DNA of 64,000 nt from Silurus meridionalis. Lineage: Eukaryota > Chordata > Actinopteri > Siluriformes > Siluridae. The stretch lies in the NCBI RefSeq assembly GCF_014805685.1, contig NC_060885.1:9112632-9176631 (forward strand), in the 5' to 3' direction. The notes below the pieces were generated by a model. That model had not been told where the DNA came from and searched no databases. It worked only from the letters and a program-made list of their open reading frames with translations. Shown in pieces: positions 45,843 through 56,716 of the stretch; position 1 is the first letter of the stretch; every line of letters begins with the position of its first letter. The position numbers and the translations under genes are program-made.

Positions 45843-47562
45843 AACCAATTTACTTTCTTTACCCTGCAAGCATCATGTGCTTTATTGTCTCCATCCTTCC
45901 AATGTCCTTTAACAGCATGTCTATTGGATGTTCAGCCTCTTCACTGGCCTCAGGGGTATTGTTGATCTGTTGGTAATGTAGTGAAATCAATACACCATAC
46001 ATTTTAAATGTGGGACTACATTATGAGCCTTTGTCAGACATTGTCTCAATAGTGTTAAGCTTGACAGAATAATTCACTAAGGGCATTTATTTATTATTGC
46101 TTAAGGTCTTATTACCTCATCAGTACATAATCAATTAATCCCTCTAATACTCATCACAACAATAACCTAATACCATGAATTCACTTAAGTCTAATCATGT
46201 AGAAGTAAGTACACTAAAAAGTAGGCTGGACACTATGGTCAGTCATCATGAAAGTTGTGGGGTTCCTTCATGCATCCTGGTGCCATCACCTCTCCAGTTA
46301 AGTGATGCATACACACCTGGAGGTCCATATAATAACAGAAAGTATTTCTGTTCGTCATACCAGGCCACCTACTTCCATTTCTTTATGGTTCAGTTCTAAT
46401 TCTCATGTGTCCATTGAAGGCACTTTTAGTGGTAAACATGAGTCAGCATTAACATCAGACAAGTCTGGGGCTACACAGCTATAACTTTTTTAGCTATTTG
46501 TTCCACAGTAACACTTCTGTAGGAATAGACCAGAGGAAATAGTCTCCCCATGTGCTTCAGTGGTTCTTGGCGTTTCTGTTTCCCACCACAGTAGCTTTCT
46601 GCAGGTGTCAGTATTAAAAAAGAAAACACTAATGCTTTGCCCTGAAAAGCCTAAATTAGACCTACCCACATTAAAGGCTGATTTCCGACCGAACCCTGTG
46701 CTACTTTCCCTTTGAGTCTTAAGATTATCATAACCGGACCTCCCATCTCTCAACATGACTCTTCTATATAGAGTGAATATGTTCTCTTGTCAAGTTTGTT
46801 TTAGACTTTACTAGAAACCCACCATTGATATTAAGAATGTGTTTTTTCCAGCCAATATTGCACTCTGTAGGGTGTTTGGTTTACTCCATATGCTCCTGAT
46901 TACAAGCTGCTGAGCCAGTATCTGATTTGTACGCAGTGTTCTTGCCATTCACACTTCCCATTCATCGCTCACACTGCAGTCAACTCACGAAGTCCTTTAG
47001 CTCTTGACCTGCATGTTCCTGATCTTCAATCGACCTCCCAATTCATGTCTTTGCATAATGGCTTCACTAGTGCTATGTGTGGCATTCTGCCTCATGGGCA
47101 GGGCAGTCTTTTTACTGATGTCTTTTGTCATTTGCATATGTCCCACAATGAGTTTGTCCTTGTTCTTTTTCCTTTTCTATTTTGCAGATTGAGCAACCAA
47201 GTGTTTATCTGTCCTTAGCTTGTACTTCTTTGTAACATTTGGCTGCCATATAGAAAAGACTGTTTTTTTTTTACAGCTTCATTCAATCTCATCTTTAGCA
47301 TGTTCTAAATATCTTTGGAAAAGGTTAGTGGGCTAAGCCCTTTTTTTTTATTATTGCTTTTCAAGCTCTCAATTAATCTTCGTTAAGAAGGAATGAATAC
47401 TGGAGTTGATGGCTATATAAAAGTAAAAGTTTTTTTGTATAGGGAATATATTTTTGTAGGGTACAAAGATTGGTTATTATGAATACTATTTACTTTAATT
47501 AAATTATTTTTTGTTAGTAAACAAAAATATTACCATTTCATTTAAGGATTAAAAACATTGTT
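45843..47562. other. Intergenic stretch, unresolved
   Basis: A string of plus-strand frames at 46,175-47,192 (for example LKSNHVEVSTLKSRLDTMVS, then AFCLMGRAVFLLMSFVICI) might be the remains of a retroelement or only chance frames. I do not recognise it. No complete gene is present. Confidence 0.4.
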
Positions 47563-47640
47563 TGATTCATTCATCTTCCGTAATCACTTTCTGGTGGCCA
47601 ATAGAGATAGAGCCTATCTGGAGAAATCCAGGTAGGAAAC
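47563..47640 (-). mobile_element. Fragment of the common fish repeat also at 12,170
   Basis: The plus strand 'attcattcatcttccgtaatc' plus 'actttctggtggcc' is the inverted, diverged form of the end 'gaccaggataaagcggttac' plus 'tgaagatgaatgaat'. Confidence 0.5.
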
Positions 47641-48094
47641 AGATATAAGAGGAGTCCTATTGCACAGCAATACGGAGCTCACATCATTCCTGCCACTTCT
47701 GGAAAGTGTCCTAGAAGTTTTTATTTCTAAGCATTTCAAGCACCTTCTGCTGTTCGCACTGAATCTCCACAATGGTGTCAAATGGCGAACTTTTAGTTGG
47801 ATCTTCTTCTTCGGGAAGCGAGTGAAGTCCGCAGGAGCCAAATCTGGCGAGTTGGGTGGGTGAGGAAGTGAGATTGTGTTTTTTGCGGCAAGAAACTCAT
47901 GTGTGAGGACAGCTCGTGACAGGGTAACACAAGTGTTTCGAATAGCAGTTTCTCCCGATGTAGACAGGACGATGTCTTTTGGCACAATGACTTTTGAAGG
48001 TCAGTGCTCCCTGTGACTGTACGTGCAACTTTGTACTGCCATCTGTTGATGTGTTACAAAACTAGTCTCAACATTTTTTCATACCACCTTGTAC
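47641..48094 (-). mobile_element. Mariner-like transposon relic
   Basis: On the minus strand the element opens at 48,094 with TACAAGGTGGTATGAAAAAA, which looks like a mariner terminal repeat. An untranslated leader follows, then a jump into the C-terminal third of a transposase (47,985-47,614): FLAAKNTISLPHPPNSPDLA followed by PADF and FPKKKIQLKVRH. The HPP-SPDLAP-DF block holds the third catalytic position of mariner transposases and is recognisable. The N-terminal DNA-binding domain and first two catalytic aspartates are missing. Later reading frame shifts and stops end the homology near 47,645. I did not find the other terminal repeat. Confidence 0.75.
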
Positions 48095-48344
48095 ATACCA
48101 TGAATGAGTCCATTACCTGACACCATGCTTACACATATATTTTGAATTGGGGGCAATTAAACATAGCTTACTTACTGTACCTACTACTAGGTTTTTTGAA
48201 GTTGGGAGAAAACCAGAAAACACAGAGGAGACTAAGGCACTTTTAAAAAATGTTTTATTTGATACAGCTTTTGCAATTATATGTTTAATTTAAAAGTAAA
48301 GTACTGTAGTCTTCAAGAATATAATGGCAGTTCATAATGAGGCT

Positions 48345-48540
48345 TTTTACCTGTCATATTGCAGCACAGCAAAATTATTTCTTCGCATATCCCCGCAAAG
48401 TTAGGAAGCTAGGGTCATAGAGCAGGGTCAGCTATGATTCAGCACCCCTGGAGCACAAAGTTCTAAGGGCCTTGCTCAGAGCCCAAGAGTGGCAGCTTCT
48501 GTTCAGTAATGCAGAGCCCTAACCCCTTAGCTACCACAAA
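48345..48540 (-). mobile_element. SINE of the second tRNA-like family
   Basis: The minus strand reads GTGGTAGCTAAGGGGTTAGG at the head, then 'gagcaaggcccttag', 'gtgctccaggggtgctgaat', 'catagctgaccctgctct' and the tail 'ggatatgcgaagaaataatt'. The block order matches the copy at 17,965-18,113, and this copy is the more complete of the two. Confidence 0.65.
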
Positions 48541-49959
48541 AAAGTATTTTAGGTAAACACACACCTACGTGCACATACACAGAGACAAGTATATTTTGAT
48601 TCTTCCTATATTCGCTCTGAAAGAGGCAAATTTTTCTGATTACTGTGGGAATCCTCTGAGTCAAAGTACTGCTGTTGCTGGATAATTTATTCTGTTGCTG
48701 TTCCTGTTAGCTGTGTTTATGCTCAAAGAACAAGATAAGTAAGCGCAAGGCGTTAGACCTGATAACAGCCTTGCTTCTGATAAATGATTCAAATGCTTTC
48801 GATGGTGTGATATTGATGCACTCTGGTAATACAAAGGTAAATGTAACTGTTTATCTCAAATTATATATTTTTTTATTATTGTTTTTTATTACTTAAATAA
48901 ATATTAAAATCTGTTAAAGAAAACATGAACAACCTAGTATCCTCATTTAAACCACCCTGACCCTGACCAGGAAGTTACTATGGATGACTAAATGAAGCAG
49001 CACTTGTGTTGTCCCACAACCTTCACATCTGACCCCTGACCCACATCAAAGTTAGAACACATTTCTTTCTTTTTGATCTCCATCAACAGGATACTAATCA
49101 GATAGTATGTGTGGGACTGTATTCATATCTGTTTGAAATGCATCAGTCTGACTTATTTACTTGTATTTAAGAACATATGTAATGCTCACTGTGATCTGTG
49201 ATGGCTTTCACTTTTAAAAGCATGGTGCCAGATTAAAATCTTTGCTTTAATGCATCATCAAACACATCAACATGATTTATGCAGCAACACCATCAGCATC
49301 ATGCCTTTCAAAGAACATACGGTATAAAAGGGATTAATTCAAAGTGATCATATTCAAATCCTCAGTATTTAAGGAAAATGTCCTCGTTAGTCTTACTGAA
49401 AAATGATGAAATTTTATTGAGGAGTCTTTTTAATGAAAAATTCATTCATTATATGTTTTGAGACGAGTGTCAGAGAGTGATTTGTTATTTTGGGCTGGCC
49501 ACAGACCTGAAGTTTTGGGAGGTAAACTAATAATTTCTGTTTCTTGGACAGAGCTATTGCAGTTTTCATGTTACAATCAAATCATGTGCATGTATGGCAA
49601 ATGTAAAATTAACAAATCACTCAGATGAGTGGTGAATTAGTTTTTTTTGTTTCTCATAATTTGTTCTTGGTTGCATTACCATTTTCTTTTTCAGATTTTT
49701 ATCAAACATTTGCATATGAAAAGTTGTTGAGGGACTTTGGCTATTGAACATTGAATATTTTTTATTAAATTTTGCTCAAATGAAGGGAATGACTTGAATA
49801 AAGATTTGTTCATTTTGCTGATAACATTTATAGTTAAGTCAGTTAAATCTGATTTTCCCATCAGTATGCACCAATAATTCCTTAGCATTACTAAGATATG
49901 TGAAGTTAATTATAAATGTCAATCTACAATACAGTCTGTTGCTAAATACCATTGCATGT
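48541..49959. other. Intergenic stretch, no gene seen
   Basis: Contains a short repeat remnant 'ccctgaccaggaagttact' at about 48,958-48,980 (family of 12,170). Otherwise unique and AT-rich. Confidence 0.5.
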
Positions 49960-49964
49960 ATTGC

Positions 49965-50900
49965 CCTCACCAGGTGAGGGACGCATCTGTCGTTAGCGTT
50001 AGGCCCTGAGACAGGAACCCAGGATCTCTCCAAACATCTAAGGCCCATAGGCATCGCCACGTGACCTTGATCATACAGAGGGCATTGCCCTCCATGAGAA
50101 CCCATGGGTCCTAAACCACCACTGAAGGGGTCTCATGTACAGAAGGCCAAGTTGAATAACACTGGATGCAGCTGCCATGAGCCCTAGCAGTTTCTGTAAC
50201 TGCTTGACAGTGAGGGGCTGTCCTTCTCTGACCTTCCTGGCGACAATAGCCACAATGCAGGGGAAAGCTGCACAAGCAAAGTAGTCGAATCCCATATGAT
50301 GCTGAGATAGATGGTTCTTTGTAATGGAAAAAGCACACTCTTTCCAAAACCTTTATGTGCGCGAGAACGACATATCGATGCCGGACCGCTAACTGCTGTG
50401 ATCGAGCCAGTATCAACCAATGGTTAATATACTTGAAGTCTCAGGGAGACCAGAGCCACATCGATCACATTTTGAGAGGGCACGGCCAAACAGAAGAACC
50501 CAATACTGGTAAGCTTTGGACCCAAAAGCGAACCTCAGGAACATCTAATGAGAAGGAAGGATGGATACATGAAAGTACACATCCTTTAGATCTACCGTGA
50601 CAAACTAGTCCTCGGATCTGATTTGAGACATGACCTGCTTGAGGGTCAGCATCCTGAACCTGTGACAAACAGATGAGCGGTTCAGCTATATAATAGAATG
50701 CAACCCACTATTCTTTTTGGGAACTATGAAGTACCGGCTGTAGAACCTGGACTTTTATTCTGATAAAGGGACCACCTTGATGGTATACTTCCTTAGGAGA
50801 GTGCTTACTTCCTGTTCCATGACCAGAGCCTGCCCCACCAGATTGGGAAGAACCTCGTCGAAATGGGGTGGAGGAGACTTGAACTTGAATCAAATAACCT
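49965..50900 (-). pseudogene. DIRS reverse transcriptase, copy 2
   Basis: The order matches copy 1: LQPVLHSSQKE at the start, then KYINHWLILARSQQLAVRH (about 50,430-50,385), IKVLER, IRLLCLC in place of the usual YIGxxWDS region, GQPLTVKQLQKLLGLMAAAS (about 50,230-50,165), GLLYMRPLQWW, and TTDASLTW at about 49,995, where RNase H begins. The catalytic YxDD reads YINH, with both aspartates lost. Frameshifts are frequent. Confidence 0.85.
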
Positions 50901-51193
50901 CACTCTACAGTGGGCGGGACCCACTGAGACACATCTGGCAAAGCTTTCCAGGCTGCCAGGAAGTCTCTTAGGTGTATCAGTTTCTTGAGACTGACCTCTG
51001 GTGTGCCTAGAGCTGGGGCAGTGCCCTGAAGCGACTCTAGGAGCTTCGAAGGAGGCGACAAGTTTTCCTCGACCACTATGAGACTGGGTGGAGACCGAGG
51101 AGGATGCTCGCTGAAGCTGTCCGTTCCCTGAAGCACATACAGTGGCAGGGTTAATGGAAGAGGTCCCTGCAGGGGCTGGGGCAGGGCAGGCAA
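50900..51193 (-). pseudogene. DIRS gag-polymerase linker region
   Basis: A 97-codon frame ends with IHLRDFLAAWKALPDVSQWV, the short WxxLP-x-S-WV block that precedes the DIRS polymerase. The upstream part is proline- and leucine-rich and low in recognisable motifs. A stop follows PPTVE, where related elements continue into GYxIQF. Confidence 0.7.
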
Positions 51194-51363
51194 TGCACCC
51201 CTTTATGGCCAGATCCCCAGAAATTCCTATGTCAGAACTTTTTCACCAAAGCCCTCTTATTGAGGATGACAGTCCTCAGATCTGTCACTTCACGAGGATT
51301 TGGCGTAGAGGGCCATGCAGGATCCCCGACAGGGGGAGTTTTTGTACTTTGAGGTTGGGTGGG

Positions 51364-51840
51364 TTAAGGTTGGCTCTGCGCCTGCTGAGCAGCCCCACGA
51401 GAGCAGTGTGGGAGGTCCCGCTGAAACACCGCTGCCTGTTTCTTACTCTCCTGAAGAAGTGAGTGGGGCATCCAACAACACGGCCTTATCCCTATCGGAT
51501 TTTTCCAAGAGGGTGAGCCAAAGGTACCGTTCTGTGAAGAGAAGGGCGGCCATGGACCAGCCAATGGCCCTAGCAGTCTCTTTAGTGGCTCTGAGAGCTG
51601 GGTCCGCTGTCTGGAGCTTGCACCTCCCACATCCAGCTCATGCAGCAGGTCAGCCTGACAGGCCTGCAGGACCGCCATGGTGTGCAGGGACACAGTGGTT
51701 TGACCTGCCAAGGCGTAAGCCTTATCCACGAGCGCCGACATATTACACAGGGGTTTCCTGGGTAATGTCGGGGTCTTGAGTGAGGAGGCGATCCCGGGAG
51801 ATGGATTATTTGCAAGCGTCTCTTCAAACCGCGGCATCAC
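51364..51840 (-). pseudogene. DIRS gag-like structural protein fragment
   Basis: This 158-codon frame reads LCNMSALVDKAYALAGQTTV, then SLHTMAVLQACQADLLHELD. That is the signature central block of fish DIRS gag proteins (a helical region with NM-xLVDKAY and LH-MA-LQ-YQA-LL). After about residue 85 the frame no longer follows the family and appears shifted (LKRLLGPLAGPWPPFSSQ instead of an AL-AT--TA-A-G-SMA type helix). The expected continuation is visible in the other frames. The protein would form the particle that packages the element's RNA. Confidence 0.8.
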
Positions 51841-52134
51841 TCAATATCTGTGTTCGTTCCGGCCCATGATGTGTGCATACAGCGTCGAAAAGGGGCTGAA
51901 GTGGCAGGACAAAAAAGCTTCAGTGTGCAAGTCAGAAAGACAGGAAGACCCTGACGTGGAGGTTGCGACACCGCACTCATCCAGCTTACTGGACAGAAAG
52001 ACTTTTTGCTCATTAGCCGGCCAAGTTATGTAGCTTGGCTATGGCATGGGTCACAACCCCCTAAAAAGCTTACTAGATCTATGAGAAGTGAGAGCACCCC
52101 CCTCGAGGAGTGCTCTCCGGGAGTAGAGCGTTCA

Positions 52135-52255
52135 CATAGAAACGTGAGCAGAATGTGCGTGGCATAATGAGTGCAGCACAATATGTGCAGATCATGCACA
52201 GAATGTGCAGAGAATCTGCGCCGAATGTGCGCAGAATGTGTGCAGCTGGCTACCT
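52135..52255. repeat. Short imperfect repeats in the DIRS leader
   Basis: The words 'gcagaatgtgc' and variants ('gtgcagatcatgcacagaatgtg', 'gcgccgaatgtgcgcagaatg') recur about eight times in 110 bases, at spacing of roughly 12-16. Confidence 0.7.
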
Positions 52256-52592
52256 TGGAAATCAACCTAGCTGAACCGCTCGGGAGCAGATCGATGGCAT
52301 TGCAATGCGAGTGCAGTACTCGCAGCCGAATATCTTGAGAACCGACTTAGCATTTCTTCTGACGAACAATTGACCGACAATCCAACACATACTCACAGAG
52401 CACTTCGTGAACAAACAGAAGCTGGTGTCGATCACTCCATGTGTGTTTTATACTTCCTGGTCGTTACATCACCCCACCGGTGACGGCCAGCGTCCAATTT
52501 TGACTGATTACACACATTATTTCAGAGCATGGACAATGTGGTCGCATTCCCAAAGCATTCCAACACAGCTTGAGTTCCTGAAAGGGAACCAC

Positions 52593-53340
52593 ATATGCTT
52601 GTGATAACTGAATGTCTACAAAATTCTAAATAAAGCTTCCAAATAGTGTATTTTCCATAATGTTTAATTCCAGTGACTGTGAAAATCATGCTGGTTTGTT
52701 TTGAGTTATATTTTTGATATTTTTCCTCCTTTAAAAGCTAATCTTTTTTCAGCTCCAGTGTCTTAAATAACCACATTTGCTTAAAGTATTCCTTTATATT
52801 TGCTGTAATCCATCTTCAAGAGACTGTATATTACTTCAGAAACCTAAGAAATTTCCAATTTAACCAGGCATGCCTAGACAGCATCTATGTATCAATAAGA
52901 GTTCTTAAGTTGTGTACTGTATCATAATTATTTTTAATTATTGTCCATAATTTTCTTTTTTTAATTCTTTGCTAGTTATATTTTGTATTAACACTGCATA
53001 ATTGCTGCCCATCTGACATTCTATTCCCACCAAGCCGGCTGACCTTTATCTGGATTTGCACTTCAGATAATTTAATAAAGCAGGAAAAGTGTTTGTAGTA
53101 GTGAAAGGGAATTTATTTGAAAGAACTATGGCCTGCCAGATTTGACATATTATGAGGTATTTTCTCATAATAGTTTTGTGTGGGAGAGACAGTGTATATG
53201 AGTGTGTAAGAGGTAGTAAAAGTGAATGTATAAGTATATTGTACTTTTCAATGTATTTAAATTTGTGTTTTTTATTGATGTGTCAGTAAAATGCAAATTC
53301 AGGGTTCATCGGTATCTCAGTCATATTTTAAGGAATCTGA
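52593..53340. other. Intergenic stretch, no gene seen
   Basis: No supportable feature. Confidence 0.5.
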
Positions 53341-53386
53341 GACACACACACACACGCACACACACACACACACACACACGCACACA
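53341..53386. repeat. (AC)n microsatellite, imperfect
   Basis: An AC run with CGCA interruptions. Confidence 0.95.
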
Positions 53387-54014
53387 AGCACACTGAGACA
53401 CACAAAGGGGTCAGGCAGAGTGTCAGAGAAAGACAGTGATGAACATTTATCTAACACATTCAGAGGTGTGTAAATTGTGTTATGATTGAGTGAAATGGGA
53501 CCGTGGGATTACATCTAAAAGATGAACGAGAGCTTAAGAGGGTCTGCAATTCAATTGAAACTCATTTTCAGCACCACGGACTGAGATGCTCACGGGAAGT
53601 CTATAGAGCTCTGGATTCACTTCTAACTGTGTGAGCACTTTCATTTCCCCAAGGATTACACCCTTTGCTTTCCTTGCAATTTTTTTTATTTTGCAAGAGA
53701 AGCAAAGGTGTGATTCAGAGGGAAACAAAAGGAAGTATTCAGCAGAATAATGACAAATACTGTCAGTGCCGTCTTTGCTTGATTGCCAAATGTCTCTTTT
53801 TTAGATTTAATTGCAAATTATATTATTTTTTTTCTGAACTATTTAACCCAATTAATCCACAGTACTAATACATCTTAGTTTTGCCATACTGTATACTCTT
53901 ACAATTCCCTCTCTCTAGCTTTTTATATTCAAGGAACCCATGGTGGTGTGAGTGCAGCTTGATTTCAAACCTTTTTTCTCCATGTTTGTCCTGAAGTTTT
54001 TGCATGCAAATTGG
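53387..54014. other. Intergenic stretch, no gene seen
   Basis: No supportable feature. Confidence 0.5.
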
Positions 54015-55005
54015 TCTATGTCTGTTTTGGTGCCAAATAAGGTCGAAATTGACGACCTTGAATGACAAAAGGAAAAAGCTGCCTGGAGCTTTTATCCTAC
54101 ACATTGATTCTCAGGACCGTACGACATGTGCAATGTTTTCAAGGATGTCTGACAGATCAGTTGTTTTTTTTCTTCAGCATTCTTAACGCATCACTTGCTT
54201 TTGAATGCATTCTGCCAACCATTGTATCAAAGAGCAATGGAAAGATTCATGTAAGTGTATTGGCAATACGAGCATTCTGTGCATACCAGTAGTGGGCTGT
54301 GCATTTGGTACCTGGGCCTTTAGTAGGGACTTACCGGAATTATCCGCCTCTTTATACCACCACTATCATGTCGCAATTATAGAAACCATAAATACTATAC
54401 AAAAATGCAATATAACAACGCGTGGCATTACAGAGAGAGAGAGAGGCATTTCGCGTATGGAAATAATACCATTTTACTAAAGAAAGCTCCAAACCTTACT
54501 CATAATTTCTACCGCTCCTCAGAGGCTGTAAGCCAGTGGTACCTCTTGTATTCACTGGTCTGGAAACGGCAAAAAAACCCTTTCCTGGGCTGAGACACGT
54601 TAGCTAACTTCAGGGTTGGCCAACCTCTCCTCATGATGTCTAGCTTTTCTGGAAAATTTATTTTTATTATGCCCAAGACCAAATACATTTCTCTTCCTCT
54701 GTAGGCTTTAAAAAGTATAACTCAGATGTATTCATGTGTGCACAGCGCTACACACATGTTTTGACCGTCGAACTTGAATGTCGAACAGTTTCCCTCTGAC
54801 CAACCAATTAGAGGGCCAAAAAATGCTGAGGCTATTCTATCTGAGGTGAATATGAAATCTGATTGGTTAAAGAAACAGAGCTTTTTTCTTAAGGAGACTA
54901 TGGTAAAAAGCCAGCAGAACAGACTTTGAAGGCCCTGGGCAGAGTAGATTGACGTGGCAGCACATAGAGGCTGAAATCTGATTGGACAAAAAAATCTAAC
55001 ATCCA
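54015..55005 (+). repeat. Unclassified long repeat, copy A
   Basis: Blocks shared in order with copy B (58,880-60,730): 'gaccttgaatgac' and 'aaaaagctgcctgga' at 54,050-54,090; 'gtggcattacagagagagag' at 54,421; 'taccattttactaaa' and 'agctccaaacct' at 54,467-54,497; 'tcctcagaggctgtaa' with 'ccagtggtacc' at 54,517; 'cactggtctgga'; 'gatgtctagcttttct'; 'atttctcttcctctgtaggc'; 'gaatatgaaatctgattggt' and 'gccagcagaacagac'. Divergence is roughly 10 to 20 percent by eye. No protein coding is seen. It could be a non-autonomous transposon or part of a larger one. Confidence 0.75.
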
Positions 55006-55457
55006 CATACACGTACTGGAAGCAGTGCAGCCAAGAGAAACACTACAAATTGAAGAGAATAAACTGTTGTAAATAAATTAATACAATTTCATGAAACAAA
55101 TATTAGAATTTTGGTTGTAAATGTAGGTCAGTGTGTAACCCAGCCATTAGGGAGGCACAAGCCAGTGCACTCTTAATGCCGGTCCCAAGCCCGGATAAAT
55201 GGGGAGGGTTGCGTTAGGAAGGGCATCCAGCGTAAAACATGTGCCAAATCAAATATGCGGGTCACGATTAAGAATTTCATACCGAATCGGTCGAGGCCCG
55301 GGTTAACAAAGACCGCCACAGGTTTTGTTAGCCAACAGGGTACTGGTGGAAATTGGGCTACTGTTGGCCGAAGGAGGAGAAGGAGAGAAGGAAGATGTCT
55401 ACAGAGACGGCAAAAAGGAGAAGTGCAGGAGAGTAGAGGTTCGGGTTGATACTTTAA

Positions 55458-56150
55458 ATGTTGGTGACTGGTAAAGGGAGAGAGGTAGCTGATATGATGA
55501 AGAGGAGAAAGGCAGATATGTTGTGTGTTCAGGAGACCAAGTGGAAAGAAAGTAAGGCCAGGAACATTGGAGGTGGGTTTAAACTGTTCTATCATGGTGT
55601 GGATGGAAAGAGAAATGGTGTAGGGGTGATTCTGAAGGAAGAGTACAGTAAAAGTGTAGTGGAGGTGAAGAGAGTTTCTGATAGGGTGATGATCGTGAAG
55701 GTGGAAGTTGAAGGATGATGATAAATGTCATCAGTGCCTATGCTCCACAAGTCGGCTGTGAAATGGAGGAGAAGGAAAGATTCTGGAGTGAATTAGATGA
55801 AGTGGTAGATGGTGTAGCTAGAAATGAACGATTGGTGATTGGGGCAGACTTTAATGGACATGTAGGTGAAGGGAACAGAGGTGATGAGGAGGTGATGGGT
55901 AGGTATGGTTTTAAGGAGAGGAATGTGGAAGGGCAGATGGTGGTAGATTTTGCTAAAAGGATAGAAATGGCAGTGGTGAATACGTATTTTAAGAAGGAGG
56001 ATCATAGGGTGACGTATAAGAGTGGAGGAAGGTGCACACAGGTGGACTATGTGCTATGCAGGAGATGCAACCTGAAGGAGATTGAGACTGTAAGGTGTTG
56101 GCAGGGGACAGTGTAGCTAGACAGCATCGGATGGTGGTCTGTAGGATGGT
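55458..56150 (+). pseudogene. RTE endonuclease domain, frameshifted
   Basis: Frame one (55,458-55,718) reads RRKADMLCVQETKWKESKAR and NGVGVILKEEY; frame two (55,715-56,116) reads VISAYAPQVGCEMEEKERFW, GADFNGHVGEG and YKSGGRCTQVDYVLCRR. The metal-binding glutamate (QET), the tyrosine (SAYAP), and the aspartate and asparagine (ADFNG) are intact. The final histidine can be read in QHRMVV at about 56,123 in a third frame, without the preceding aspartate. The enzyme would nick the target DNA. Two frameshifts, at about 55,712 and 56,100, break it. Confidence 0.88.
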
Positions 56151-56716
56151 TTTCGAAGCGAAGAAGAAGAGGAGGAGAGTAAGGACTGAAAGAAGAATAA
56201 GATGGTGGAAACTAAAGGAGGAAGAGTGTAGTGTGAGGTTTAGGGAAAAGGTCAGACAGGGATCGGTGGTGGTGAAGAGGTGTTGGATGACTGGGAAACT
56301 ACTGCAGGAGTGATAAGGAGGCAGCTAGAAAAGTACTTGGTGTGACATCTGGAAATAGAAAGGAAGACAAGGAGACATGGTGGTGGAATGAGGAAGTGCA
56401 GGAGAGCATAAGGGGAAAGAGGTTGGCAAAACAGAAGTGGGATCGACAGAGTGATGAGAAAAGTAGGCAGGAGTACAAGGAGATGCGGCAGCAGGTAAGA
56501 GGATGTGGCGAAAGCCAAGGAAAAGGCATATGAGGAGCTGTATAAGAGGTTGGACACTAAGGAAGGAGAAAAGGATTTGTACCGATTGGCCAGGCAGAGG
56601 GACCGAGCTGGAAGGATGTACTGCAAGTTAGAGCAATAAAGGATGGAGAGGAAATGTGTTGACTAGTGAGGAGAGTGTGTTGAGAAGGTGGAGGGAGTAT
56701 TTTGAGCAGCTGATGA

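Larger units (their letters stand above)
49960..52592 (-). mobile_element. DIRS1-like retrotransposon, copy 2, keeps gag, 3'-truncated
   Basis: The minus strand starts with the DIRS terminal sequence (reverse complement of TTGAGTTCCTGAAAGGGAAC, 52,572-52,591). It continues with a leader of about 700 bases, a gag-like frame (51,840-51,364), the gag-to-polymerase linker (51,193-50,900), the reverse transcriptase (50,893-50,071) and the start of RNase H. It breaks off near 49,960, so most of RNase H, the tyrosine recombinase and the right repeat are missing. The element is more GC-rich than its surroundings. Confidence 0.88.

Noticed and set aside
51315..51779. 154-codon plus-strand frame
   Set aside because: It is the opposite-strand shadow of the DIRS gag-like region, whose family motifs are on the minus strand.
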